Shown: piece after piece, positions 54,272 to 63,329 of the stretch
Layout of the letters: each line of letters opens with the position of its first letter
Numbering within the stretch: the first letter of the stretch is position 1
NCBI GenBank assembly: GCA_964496575.1
Contig: CAZCAC010000015.1
Location: 1 to 64,000 of the forward strand
Origin: CAZCAC01 sp964496575
Lineage (GTDB): Bacteria > Planctomycetota > UBA1135 > GCA-002686595
Length of the DNA stretch: 64,000 nucleotides
Reading direction: 5' to 3'
The notes under the pieces: generated by a model
The model's database searches: none
What the model was told of the DNA's origin: nothing
The model's input: only the letters and a program-made list of their open reading frames with translations
Made by a program: the position numbers and the translations under genes

Positions 54272-56614
54272 ATGGGAATGAGGTTGTTTCGTCGTTTGCC
54301 ATCACGCCGCTTTCCCGCGCTCGTGGTGGCCCTTCTCGTCGGCGGGTGGTTCGGTGGCCTCGGCCGGGCCGGCCCCGGCGAGGACGGCGAGCGGAATCGA
54401 ACGGTGCTGGTGGTGCCGACCACGACGGAGCGCGACTGGCGCGACCTCGCGTTCCTGTGCGCCGTGCCTGCCGCGGCCGCGCGGGGCGAGGGCTTCACCC
54501 CGCTCCTGACCGTCGATCCGGTGGGTCCCTGGCGCCCCGAGCTGCTCGACTTCCTGCGGCGCTACGAGCCCGATTCGCTGATCTACCTCGGGGGGGAGAT
54601 GCCTTCCGTCGACCTGGAGGGCGTCGAGGCGGAGGAGATCGTCTTCATCTCCCCCGATGAGGCGGCGGCTCAGCTCGCCTGGCGTTTCTGGACGAAGGTG
54701 TCGCGGGGCGTCGTGTTCGAGGAGACCGATCGATCCGCGCCCCTGGCGGCGTCGGCTCTCGCGGCGCGCCTCGGGGTGCCGCTCTTTCCCGCGAGCGAGG
54801 GAGTGTTGAGCGATCGCGCGCGCCAGGTGGCCCAGGCCCTGGGAATCCGAAGGCTCATCTACGTGGTCGAGGACCCCCGGTCGACGCTGCGCTCGGTGAA
54901 GGGGTTCTCGACGTCCCGGATCGCGGGCGCGGAAGGGGTGGTACGTTTCCTGCAGCGGGAGCGGCTTCCGGTCGAATACCTCGCCGCGTGCAATCCGCTC
55001 GATTCGACAGCCGGGCCGGCGCACAAGCTCTCCCTGGCCGCGGTGCTCTTCGCCGCGGGGCGGGAGGGGGCGGTGGCGACGCTCGCGTACGATACGAAGT
55101 GGAAGATGCCGTTCGTCGCCGCCGAGGCCGGGGAGGGCGAGGCCCCTTCAGGGACGATCGACCTGGACGATCCCGCGGTGACCTTCTCGATCGCGCACGT
55201 CGGTCGCCACTGGACGACGAGGATCGACCTCGACGGCGATGGAGCCTTCGGAGACGAGGGGGACGGCCCGTTCCGGACCGGGGACGTGGTCGAGCTCGCC
55301 GGCCGCCGCTGGACCGTCGACCTCGACGCGACCGAGGGGGAGCGGGGGACGAAGCTGTGGCTGTCCACTCCCGACCGGGACACGGTTCGCGGTGACCTCG
55401 CGTGCTACCTCGAGGCGGCCGACGGCTCGGTGACTCACCTCTGCCTGGTCGGCTGGCCGCAGGTCCTGCCCGCGGTGATCGTTTCCGACGCGCAGGGTAT
55501 CGACTGCGACCTCGTTTCCGACCTGCCCCTCGCGAACACCGACGACGATCCGTTCGTCGAGCTCTGCTCCGGCCGGGTGATCGCCGAGGACGTCCACGCC
55601 GCGGTGCTGCACGCGAACCGGAGCCTGCTGTACGAGGAGCTGCTCGACGAGTCGTGGTCGAGCTCCTTCGCGACGGCGGAGTGGGGAGCGCACTGCAACC
55701 GCGCGCTCGAGTCGGTCGGCTTCCAGCACGCCGGCCACCATGACGGCGAGGCGGTCATCGGGGAGGACTCGCCGCTCTCGCGCGCCTCGGTGATCGCGCA
55801 CGGCTCGCACGCGATGTGGACGGCGATGGGCAAGACCTACGCCTGGGATACCGCGGTGCTGCTCGCACCGTGCATCGTCGAGTCGAGCGGCTGCAGCACC
55901 GCCTCGCTCGACCAGGACCCAGAGTACCGGTCGGTCGCCGCGCGGATGCTGAGGAACGGCGCGGTGGCCTTCATCGGCAATACGCGCCGTGGCGTCGCGC
56001 AGCAGGAGTACTTCCTCACCGAGGTCCGCAACGCCCTGCTGGACGGGAAGACGCTCGGCGAGGCGAATCGCCACGCGCTGAACAGCCTGACCGTCGCGGT
56101 GCTCGACGGCGGGGAGCAGGAGTCAGGGCTGCACCGCTACCAGCTGTACAGCCACGCCGTCTACGGCGACCCGGCGCTGAAGCTGCACCTGCCGGCGGAG
56201 TCGACGGTCGAGCCGGCGCGCGCCGAGCGGCGCGGGAAGAGGGTGACCGTCCACGCCCCTTCGACGTGGTGGTGTTACCACACGCCAACGAACGAGGAGT
56301 GGAAGTCGGGGTTCGAAGGACTGCACTACCTGCGTGGCGCGGGGCTGGCGACCGACAGCTGGTGGCACGGCGGGGAGAAGCGCAACGAGGAGGCCATGTG
56401 GTTCACCGTCGAGGCGCTCGCGGGGCGCAAGCACGTGCTGGTGGAGCCGATCGGCGAGGTGCCGTCACCGCTGGGCTGGACGGGGAAGTTCTTCCTCGAC
56501 GAGCACCCGGACGGCACCCGCTCGGTGTGGTGGCGCTGCCGGCTGATCGACTTCGACATGCGGACCGGTGTGGTCGGGGCTGAGGTGGAGTCGTTGTCGT
56601 TTCGGTTGCGGTGA
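54272..56614 (+). CDS. Secreted gingipain-like (peptidase family C25) protein
   Basis: The protein has 780 residues, with ATG at 54272 (or 54278). After a signal peptide (about 1-32) comes a region of about 400 residues including a DGDGAFGDEGD calcium-type loop. The C25-like core follows: the His of S-V-I-A-H-G-S-H-A-M-W (about 505) and the Cys of V-E-S-S-G-C-S-T-A-S (about 540), the His-Cys dyad spacing of gingipains, then RNGAVAFIGNTRRG. A C-terminal beta domain completes it. It is presumably a secreted Cys protease with unknown specificity. Only 14 bases separate its start from that of the divergent giant protein. Confidence 0.75.
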   Translation: MGMRLFRRLPSRRFPALVVALLVGGWFGGLGRAGPGEDGERNRTVLVVPTTTERDWRDLAFLCAVPAAAARGEGFTPLLTVDPVGPWRPELLDFLRRYEPDSLIYLGGEMPSVDLEGVEAEEIVFISPDEAAAQLAWRFWTKVSRGVVFEETDRSAPLAASALAARLGVPLFPASEGVLSDRARQVAQALGIRRLIYVVEDPRSTLRSVKGFSTSRIAGAEGVVRFLQRERLPVEYLAACNPLDSTAGPAHKLSLAAVLFAAGREGAVATLAYDTKWKMPFVAAEAGEGEAPSGTIDLDDPAVTFSIAHVGRHWTTRIDLDGDGAFGDEGDGPFRTGDVVELAGRRWTVDLDATEGERGTKLWLSTPDRDTVRGDLACYLEAADGSVTHLCLVGWPQVLPAVIVSDAQGIDCDLVSDLPLANTDDDPFVELCSGRVIAEDVHAAVLHANRSLLYEELLDESWSSSFATAEWGAHCNRALESVGFQHAGHHDGEAVIGEDSPLSRASVIAHGSHAMWTAMGKTYAWDTAVLLAPCIVESSGCSTASLDQDPEYRSVAARMLRNGAVAFIGNTRRGVAQQEYFLTEVRNALLDGKTLGEANRHALNSLTVAVLDGGEQESGLHRYQLYSHAVYGDPALKLHLPAESTVEPARAERRGKRVTVHAPSTWWCYHTPTNEEWKSGFEGLHYLRGAGLATDSWWHGGEKRNEEAMWFTVEALAGRKHVLVEPIGEVPSPLGWTGKFFLDEHPDGTRSVWWRCRLIDFDMRTGVVGAEVESLSFRLR

Positions 56615-56627
56615 CCGATTCCGCTGA

Positions 56628-58523
56628 TCACCACTCGTAGCGCCGCAGGTAGGGGGCTGCGCGATCGTGAACCATGTCGACGCCCCACCGCGAGTCCGGC
56701 GCGTCGATGGTGAATGACGGCCGGAATATCCCCGGCGCGTTCGGACGGTTCGTCACCCGCCCGACCGGTACGAAGCGCACCGCGTCGCGGGCGAACAGGA
56801 TCTCCTTGCTGATCGAAGCCAGCGTCGCCAGGCCGCCGTCGTGCGCCCAGATCAGGACCTCGTGGCTGCGCTCGAAGAGCGGCTCGGTGCTCAACCGGGC
56901 GTACGGTCCCGCGGGCGTCTCGGCGACCGCCAGCCCGGTGCAGGTGTGCCGCGGGCCCTTCGCGCCGTGGGTGCGCGAGCGGCCCTTGTAGTAGAGACCG
57001 ATCTCCAGCTCGCCGTCGCCGTCGTAGTCGTGCACGAGCATCGACGCGTCGTCGACGCGGTAGCTGTCGAAGGCGGCGGGATCGGTGGATACCTCGAGGA
57101 CGGGGGCGTCGGAGAGCCGGGTGAAGATTCCGCCGGGGGAGTCCGCAACCGCCACGCCGATCGCCGTGGTGTCGCTCTCGTCGTCGTTGGCGAACCCGCC
57201 GCCGGCAGCCGAGGGCTTCACGCCGGTGTAGTAGAGGTACCAGCGCTCACCGTGCCGCAGCACGTTGGGCGTGAACACCGCGTAGGCGTCGAAGGTGCCC
57301 TCCGCGCCGCGACCGAGTGCCTCTCCCCGTTCGGTCCAGTTGCGGCCCTCGTCGTCGCTGGTCGCGTACCAGATCGAGGCGACGTAGCCGCTGGTGCGAA
57401 GGCGCTGCTGCTCGGGAGCCAGCACCGACTGATCGACGCGGCTGTACCAGACGTAGCAGCGGCCGTCGTGCTCGACGACGTCGCTGGGGTCGCGACGGAC
57501 GATTCCCTCCTGCTTCCCGATTCCGGAGACCTCCTCGAAGCGGAACTCGAGGTCGGTGAGCTCCGGTGGCGCGTGGTGACGCCCCCCGGGCAACAGCGAG
57601 CGACCCTCGAGCCTGGCTTCGACCCCGAACCAGTCGAGCACCGTCGGCGCGACGTCGTAGAGTGATGCCCCCCTGAGTCTCCACCTCGGCACGCCGTCCG
57701 CGACGATCATCATCGGGATCCAGCGCACCTCCGGGTCTTCGTTGTCGGCGTGTCCCTTCCCCCTCCTCGGGCCGCCGTGGTCACTGGTGATGATCAGGAG
57801 CCACTCCTCCTCCTCGCGACTGACCCGCGCGTCGATCGCCGCCACCAGCTCGCCCACCAGCCCGTCGACCCTCTCGACCGTCGCTCGGTATTCATCGGAA
57901 CCGTAGGTGTGCGCGTGCCCCGCTGCGTCGATCTGCGACAGATGAACGAACCACACGTCCGGTGCGTCATCGCGCGCGAGGCGTTCGATCACCGCGTCGA
58001 GGTTCTTGCGATCGCGCTCCACCGAGCTCTCCGATCCCGTCGGGTGGAACCAGAAGTCGCAGACCGAGGTGTCCTGCCCGAGGATGTCTCGTGGTGCGCC
58101 GCGGATTCCACCCCAGGTGTTGGTCACTCCGAAGGTCAGCTCCGGCCGCGCGGCATCGAGCAGTCCGAAGAACGACTCCACCCGCCTCGGCGAAGGGTTG
58201 TCGCGCCCGATCCAGTGCGTCTCGTCGTCGTTCCTCGTCAGCCCGCTGCGCGCCGGCGACACCCCCGTCAACAGCACGCCCCAGTTCGTCGCGCTGTGCC
58301 CGTTCCAGGCGCGCTGCGGCGTCCACGCGTTGGTCGCTGCGCACATCGCGCCCTTCACGACGAGGCGATCGAGGTTCGGTGTCGAGGCGGAGTCCACGCC
58401 CCGGCGTAGCCCGTCGAGCCCGAGCACCAGCGCCTTTCGGGTCGGCTCGTCACCCGCGGGATCTCCGAGAGCCGGGCCCACCAGCGCGACGGCCGGGAAC
58501 AGGAGCGCCACGAGGGCCCTCAT
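56628..58523 (-). CDS. Secreted alkaline-phosphatase-superfamily phosphodiesterase fused to a GH43-like propeller
   Basis: The protein has 631 residues; the ATG overlaps the upstream stop (ATGA). A signal peptide (MRALVALLFPAVALVGPALG) precedes a phosphodiesterase/sulfatase-type domain (about 28-330). It shows V-L-G-L-D-G-L-R (metal Asp), N-G-H-S-A-T-N-W (nucleophile region), HLSQIDAAGHAHTYG, ITSDHGG and GRSLLPGG. The second half (about 345-610) is a five-bladed glycosidase-like propeller (YVWYSRVDQS, IWYATSDDEGRNW, YLYYTGVKP). This combination would remove a phosphate- or sulfate-type ester and bind or cut the attached glycan. It is last gene of the hexosaminidase operon. Confidence 0.8.
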   Translation of the reverse strand: MRALVALLFPAVALVGPALGDPAGDEPTRKALVLGLDGLRRGVDSASTPNLDRLVVKGAMCAATNAWTPQRAWNGHSATNWGVLLTGVSPARSGLTRNDDETHWIGRDNPSPRRVESFFGLLDAARPELTFGVTNTWGGIRGAPRDILGQDTSVCDFWFHPTGSESSVERDRKNLDAVIERLARDDAPDVWFVHLSQIDAAGHAHTYGSDEYRATVERVDGLVGELVAAIDARVSREEEEWLLIITSDHGGPRRGKGHADNEDPEVRWIPMMIVADGVPRWRLRGASLYDVAPTVLDWFGVEARLEGRSLLPGGRHHAPPELTDLEFRFEEVSGIGKQEGIVRRDPSDVVEHDGRCYVWYSRVDQSVLAPEQQRLRTSGYVASIWYATSDDEGRNWTERGEALGRGAEGTFDAYAVFTPNVLRHGERWYLYYTGVKPSAAGGGFANDDESDTTAIGVAVADSPGGIFTRLSDAPVLEVSTDPAAFDSYRVDDASMLVHDYDGDGELEIGLYYKGRSRTHGAKGPRHTCTGLAVAETPAGPYARLSTEPLFERSHEVLIWAHDGGLATLASISKEILFARDAVRFVPVGRVTNRPNAPGIFRPSFTIDAPDSRWGVDMVHDRAAPYLRRYEW

Positions 58524-59908
58524 GAGACGTCCATCGTCTTCCCGCCAGCATGCCGGCTCTCCTCGGCGAGGAAGCCGATCAGGTGGCTTTCCATCGAGGT
58601 GTCCAGCGACGAGGTCAAGAGCGAGGAGTCGCGCCGCGAAACCGCCTGCACCAGGTCGCGCACCAGCCGGTGGTCGCCGCCGCCGTGGCCGCCGAGCGCG
58701 GTCGCGTGTTCGCGGACGTCCCACACGATCTTCTCGCCCGTAGCGAAGTCGGAGACCTCGAGGGTCCGCTCGTCGCCGATCAGGTCACCGCCGGTGCAGA
58801 AGATCCGCGTGCGCCGGCCGCCGTAGCTGGTCATCGCCTCCATCGAGAAGGAGACCGTCACCTCGTCGTCGAAGAGCATGTTCACGATCTGGTGATCGAC
58901 GACGTCGTTGTCGTTCTTGAAGACGCACCGGCCGTACGGGCCCTGCTCCAGAGCGCGGCGGATCGACGCCTCGCTGCTGTCGGGGATCGCCAGGTGGTGC
59001 GTGCCCCACACGCGGTCGCGCAGGTAGATGCGCAGCGCCGAGTAGGTGCACGTGGACTCCGCGGCGCACCCCCCCGTGCAGCGTTCGGTCGCCCCCTCGG
59101 GTGCGCGGCTCTCCCGGAAGAAGCTGCGCGAGCCGAAGGACTGCACCTGGCGGCAGGGCTTGTCGACGATCCAGCGCAGGATGTCGAGGTCGTGGCAGCT
59201 CTTGGAGAGCAGCATCGGGCTCGACTCCTCGGTGTTGCGCCAGTTGCCGCGCACGAAGGAGTGCGACATGTGCAGGTGCTGCACCGGCTCGAGGTGCTGC
59301 ACGCTGATCACGTCGCCGATCCGGCCGGACTGCACGACGTGCTTCATCTGCCGGAAGAAGGGCGCGTAGCGCAGGACGTGGCCGATGCCGACGATCGCTT
59401 CGTTGGCCTGCGCCCGCTCCAGGATGCCGTTGCACTGCTCCCAGGTCGGCGCGATCGCCTTCTCCAGCAGGAGGTCGTACCCCGCGTCGAGCGCGGCGAT
59501 CGCCGGCTCGTAGTGCAGGTGGTCGGGGGTGGTGATCACGCAGACGTCGGCGAACTTCGGGCGGTCGAAGACGTGCTGCCACGTCGCGAAGCGGTTCGCG
59601 TGCGGGATCCGGTGCTGGTCGCCCATCCGCTGGTTGCGGTGCTCGATCGGCTCGGCGACGCCGACGATCCGCCACTCGTCGCGGTGGCCCGGAGCGTAGG
59701 AGGCGTAGGTCCCGCCGCGCCCGCCCGCGCCGATCACGATCGCGGTGATCGGCCGGTCGGGCTTCTTCCACTCGTAGGTCGGCAGGCTCCCGAGCAACTC
59801 GACGTCTTCTTGAGGGGCGCCGGTGGCGCGGCCGGGAAGGAGGCTCGCCGCGGTGGCGAGGCCGGCGGCCTGGAACAGCTCGCGGCGGTCGAGGTTCTTC
59901 GGGTTCAT
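58520..59908 (-). CDS. Tat-exported Gfo/Idh/MocA-family oxidoreductase
   Basis: The protein has 462 residues. ATG at 59908 shares a base with the GH20 stop (TGATG). The Tat signal LDRRELFQAAGLATAASLLPG (about 6-26) implies export already folded with its nucleotide cofactor. The Rossmann motif is AIVIGAGGRGG; YDLLLEKAIAPTWEQC takes the place of the usual E-K-P motif; SKSCHDLDILRWI is typical of exported planctomycete members and GH109-like glycosidases. It may be an NAD-dependent glycoside hydrolase or sugar oxidoreductase acting on products of the adjacent hexosaminidase. Substrate unknown. Confidence 0.85.
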   Translation of the reverse strand: MNPKNLDRRELFQAAGLATAASLLPGRATGAPQEDVELLGSLPTYEWKKPDRPITAIVIGAGGRGGTYASYAPGHRDEWRIVGVAEPIEHRNQRMGDQHRIPHANRFATWQHVFDRPKFADVCVITTPDHLHYEPAIAALDAGYDLLLEKAIAPTWEQCNGILERAQANEAIVGIGHVLRYAPFFRQMKHVVQSGRIGDVISVQHLEPVQHLHMSHSFVRGNWRNTEESSPMLLSKSCHDLDILRWIVDKPCRQVQSFGSRSFFRESRAPEGATERCTGGCAAESTCTYSALRIYLRDRVWGTHHLAIPDSSEASIRRALEQGPYGRCVFKNDNDVVDHQIVNMLFDDEVTVSFSMEAMTSYGGRRTRIFCTGGDLIGDERTLEVSDFATGEKIVWDVREHATALGGHGGGDHRLVRDLVQAVSRRDSSLLTSSLDTSMESHLIGFLAEESRHAGGKTMDVS

Positions 59909-61869
59909 CACTTCATCTCCTCGGTCAGGTAGACCTCGCCATTGGAATCGGTGCCCCCCTCGCTGCGGGCGGAGGCGCGCAGGGTCAGCTCCGCTCCTTC
60001 GGGGATCGCCCCGACTTCCAGCACGTACTCGTTGTTCTCGTCGACGGTCCCGGTGACGCCGCGATGGGTGTCGATGCTGACCATCGACCCGTCGACCAGG
60101 AGCTCGACCTTCTCGATCCCCAGGCGGTGGGATCCGAAGGTGTAGGTGAAGCGCACGCGGTAGCGCCCCGGAGCCTGGATGTACTGCGTCACTTCCCAGG
60201 TGAGCGGCGCGTACTCCTCGCTCATCTCCGCGGGGTTCCAGGTGCCGATCGGTGGCTCCAGCGGCCCCGGAGCAGCGCGGAAGTAGTCGACCCCGAGCTC
60301 GTCGAGGTGGACCAGGTGGAGCTTCACCCGCCAGCGGAAGTCTTCCCAGTCGCGGACGTCTCTCGCCGACCAGCCGCGCTCGGCGATCGCCAGGAGGCGC
60401 GGGAAGAGCTGCCGGTCGACCAGCGGCGGCTCGCGGTCGATGTGCGACCAGAAGTTCGCCTGCAGGCCGAGCACGTGGCGCCCCTGGGCCTCGTCGAGCT
60501 CCTCGGGGATCGGCTCGAAGGCGTACGCCCGCTCCGTATCGATCCGCTCGTAGGTGTAGTCGAAGTAGCAGTGGCTGGTAGGGGACATCACCACGTCGTG
60601 CCCTGCCCGCGCCGCGGCGATCCCGCCCCTCGTGCCGCGCCAGCTCATCACCGCCGCGCCCGGCGCGAGGCCGCCCTCCAGGATCTCGTCCCAGCCGATC
60701 AGGACGCGCCCCTCGTCACCGAGGAGCTTCTCGATCCGCTTGACGAACCAGCTCTGCAGCTCGTGCTCGTCCGCGAGGCCCTCGTCCTTCATCCGCTGCT
60801 GGCAGCGCTCGCAGGCCTTCCAGCGATCCTTGGGAACCTCGTCGCCGCCGATGTGCACGTAGCGCGAGGGGAAGAGATCGACCACCTCGGCCAGGACTCG
60901 TTCCAGGAACAGAAAAGTCTCCTCCTTCCCCGCGCAGTAGACGTCGGCGTGGATCCCGGGACCCTCGAAGAAGGGGTGGATCTCGAAGGGACCGCCGGTG
61001 CAGGAGAGCTCGGGGTAGCAGGCCAGCGCCGCGAGGCAGTGCCCGGGCATCTCGATCTCGGGGACGATCGTCACCCCGCGCGCCTTCGCATAGCGCAGGA
61101 GATCGCGGATCTCGTCCTTGCCGTAGAACCCCTGATGCGACTCCGGCTCGTCGTAGCCGTCGGGGAATCGCGCGCCGGTGGCCGTGAGCTTCGGGAACGC
61201 GTCGAGCTGCAGCCGCCAGCCCTGGTCGTCGGTGAGGTGCAGGTGCAGCACGTTGAGCTTGTAGAACCCCATCCGGTCGATCGTCTCTTTCAGGTACTCG
61301 ATCGACTGGAAGGTGCGCGAGCAGTCCATCATCAGCCCCCGCCAGCCGAAGCGTGGATCGTCGACGATGCGCACGCTCGGCAGCACCCAGCGCACCAGGT
61401 GCGCGGGCTGGCAGATCACGCGCGGCAGCGGCAGCAGCTGGCGCAGCGTCTGCGTGCCGTAGTAGAGCCCCGTCGACGTCCTGGCGCCGATCAGGACCTG
61501 GCCTGGAGTGATGTCGAGCATGTACCCCTCGTCACCGACCCCCGAGATCCCCGGCTCGATCAGGAGCACTATGCTCTTCCCGTTCTCACCCGGCGTCGCG
61601 ATGCTGGTCAGCTCGAGCTCCATCCCGGTCGTGTCGGCGATCGCGCCCTGCAGCAGCGCGGCGACCTCCCGTGCCGGCGCGGGGGAGGCGATCGTCGTAT
61701 CGGGCCCGAGCAGGAACCACCCCTCGCCGCGCTCGACCGCCAGCGGCTCCGGGATCAGGCGGATGCCGGCGTTCACCTGCACCCCGGTCTGCGGGGCGGC
61801 GGCGACGGGCAGCGCGAACAGGAGCAGGGTGGAGACGCGGGTGAAGATCGATCGCTGCAGGTCCTTCAT
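59908..61869 (-). CDS. Secreted GH20 beta-N-acetylhexosaminidase
   Basis: The protein has 653 residues. A signal peptide (about 1-25) precedes a GH20b domain (about 35-155) and the catalytic barrel (about 165-500). Present are the GLMMDCSRTF start, HLHLTDDQGWR, VPEIEMPGHCLAAL, the catalytic Asp-Glu pair in YVHIGGDEVPKDRW (about 337-350), and late GWDEILEGG and MSWRGTRGG substrate motifs. A beta-sandwich of about 130 residues follows. It releases terminal GlcNAc or GalNAc from glycans using the substrate's acetamido group. It lies 40 bases after the TesA-like gene and is coupled to the Gfo/Idh gene. Confidence 0.94.
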   Translation of the reverse strand: MKDLQRSIFTRVSTLLLFALPVAAAPQTGVQVNAGIRLIPEPLAVERGEGWFLLGPDTTIASPAPAREVAALLQGAIADTTGMELELTSIATPGENGKSIVLLIEPGISGVGDEGYMLDITPGQVLIGARTSTGLYYGTQTLRQLLPLPRVICQPAHLVRWVLPSVRIVDDPRFGWRGLMMDCSRTFQSIEYLKETIDRMGFYKLNVLHLHLTDDQGWRLQLDAFPKLTATGARFPDGYDEPESHQGFYGKDEIRDLLRYAKARGVTIVPEIEMPGHCLAALACYPELSCTGGPFEIHPFFEGPGIHADVYCAGKEETFLFLERVLAEVVDLFPSRYVHIGGDEVPKDRWKACERCQQRMKDEGLADEHELQSWFVKRIEKLLGDEGRVLIGWDEILEGGLAPGAAVMSWRGTRGGIAAARAGHDVVMSPTSHCYFDYTYERIDTERAYAFEPIPEELDEAQGRHVLGLQANFWSHIDREPPLVDRQLFPRLLAIAERGWSARDVRDWEDFRWRVKLHLVHLDELGVDYFRAAPGPLEPPIGTWNPAEMSEEYAPLTWEVTQYIQAPGRYRVRFTYTFGSHRLGIEKVELLVDGSMVSIDTHRGVTGTVDENNEYVLEVGAIPEGAELTLRASARSEGGTDSNGEVYLTEEMK

Positions 61870-61909
61870 GTCTTTACCGTTCGATTCTGCCGGGGTCGGC
61901 GAAGTCGGC

Positions 61910-62620
61910 TCACGGCTCGTCGTCGAGCAGGGGCCGCAGGACCGCCCAGACGTTGTCGGCGACGATCCGGTGCCCGGCTGCGTCGGGGTGGATTCCGTCG
62001 GGCAGGTTGAGCGCGGGGTCGCCCGCGACTCCTTCGAGGAGGAAGGGGATCAGCGCGAGCTCGTTCTCCTCCGCCAGGCGGGGGAAGATCTCGCGAAAGT
62101 CGGTGGTGAAGCGCTCCCCCATGTTCGGCGGGGCGAGCATCCCGGCGAGCACGATCTCGATCTCCGGGTGCTTTTCGCGCGCGAGGTCGATGATCGCCTG
62201 CAGGTTCTCGCGAGTGTGCTCGACGTCGATGCCGCGCAGCCCGTCGTTGGCCCCGAGGGCGAGGACCAGCACGTCGATCGGCTGCCGGGAGATCCACTCG
62301 AAGCGGCGCAGCCCCGCCGAGGTGGTCTCGCCGCTGACGCCGGCGGAGACGACGCGATAGGCGTGCCCCAGGCCACTCCCGGCGAGCTTCTCCTCGATCC
62401 GCGCGGGAAAGGCGAGCGAGGGGTCGAGCCCCAGGCCGACGGTGAGGCTGTCGCCGAAGAAGACGATCGCCCCCGGGGCGTTCACTTCCGGACCCGCGGG
62501 TGCGCTCGGAGCGGTCGCGACGGGTGCCGGGCTCTCCCGGCCACAACCGAGTGACGCAACCAGTACAGCAGCCAGCTGGAAAGCGCGAAGGGCTCGGGGT
62601 ATAGCAGGGGCGAAGCTCAT
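61910..62620 (-). CDS. TesA-like SGNH esterase/lysophospholipase lipoprotein
   Basis: The protein has 236 residues. A lipobox (LVASLGC, Cys about 26) suggests a lipoprotein, unlike the soluble periplasmic E. coli TesA. Catalytic blocks: FFGDSLTVGLGL (Ser), GVSGETTSAGLRR (Gly), LGANDGLRG (Asn) and LPDGIHPDAAGH (Asp/His). The family hydrolyses acyl esters, lysophospholipids and thioesters. Its ATG overlaps the divergent ABC ATPase ATG within the four bases CATG, the same neighbour arrangement as tesA-ybbA in E. coli. Downstream it leads into the GH20 operon. Confidence 0.9.
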   Translation of the reverse strand: MSFAPAIPRALRAFQLAAVLVASLGCGRESPAPVATAPSAPAGPEVNAPGAIVFFGDSLTVGLGLDPSLAFPARIEEKLAGSGLGHAYRVVSAGVSGETTSAGLRRFEWISRQPIDVLVLALGANDGLRGIDVEHTRENLQAIIDLAREKHPEIEIVLAGMLAPPNMGERFTTDFREIFPRLAEENELALIPFLLEGVAGDPALNLPDGIHPDAAGHRIVADNVWAVLRPLLDDEP

Positions 62621-63329
62621 GAACTCTGACGATGCGATCCTGACCCTCGAAGGGCTGACGAAATCCTACACCAGCGGCGCGCGGACGCTCACCGTGCTCC
62701 GCGAAGTCTCCCTCTCGATCCCGCGCGGCGAGGCGTGTGCCATCGTCGGGCCTTCCGGCAGCGGCAAGTCGACCCTGCTCGGCCTCGCCGCCGGACTCGA
62801 CCGGCCGACCTCGGGATCGGTGCGATTGTGCGGCGCCGCGCTCGCCGAGCTCGATGAGGACCAGCGCGCCGAGCTTCGCGCCGCCCACGTCGGCTTCGTG
62901 TTCCAGAGCTTCCGTCTGATCTCGACCTTGACCGCGCTGGAGAACGTGATGGTCCCGGTCGAGCTGCGTGGCGAGCGGGACGCGCGCGAGTTCGCGACCG
63001 AGCTGCTCGCCCGCGTGGGCTTGCAGGAGCGGGTCGATCACTACCCGGCTCAGCTCTCCGGCGGCGAGCAGCAGCGCGTCGCGATCGCCCGCGCCTTCGT
63101 CAATCGCCCGTCGATCCTCTTCGCCGACGAGCCGACCGGCAACCTCGACGGCGCGACCGGGCACGCGGTGGTGGAGCGCCTCTTCGAGCTGAACGAGGAA
63201 GCGGGCACGACGCTGGTCCTGGTCACCCACGACCACGAGCTCGCCGGGCGCGCCGGTCGAGTGATCTCCCTGACCGACGGGGCGGTCGCCTCCGACCGTC
63301 GCGGTCCGGCACCGTCGCGGGAGGGCTGA
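62619..63329 (+). CDS. ybbA: YbbA-like ABC transporter ATP-binding protein
   Basis: The protein has 236 residues. Walker A GPSGSGKST, Q-loop VFQSFR, signature LSGGEQQR, Walker B ILFADEP and D-loop TGNLD are intact. It belongs to the LolD/MacB group. Its position (start codon overlapping a divergent tesA-like gene, stop overlapping the start of a large permease gene) matches ybbA of proteobacteria, whose role is unproven and probably in envelope lipid or peptide export. The symbol is given on synteny plus family. Confidence 0.88.
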   Translation: MNSDDAILTLEGLTKSYTSGARTLTVLREVSLSIPRGEACAIVGPSGSGKSTLLGLAAGLDRPTSGSVRLCGAALAELDEDQRAELRAAHVGFVFQSFRLISTLTALENVMVPVELRGERDAREFATELLARVGLQERVDHYPAQLSGGEQQRVAIARAFVNRPSILFADEPTGNLDGATGHAVVERLFELNEEAGTTLVLVTHDHELAGRAGRVISLTDGAVASDRRGPAPSREG

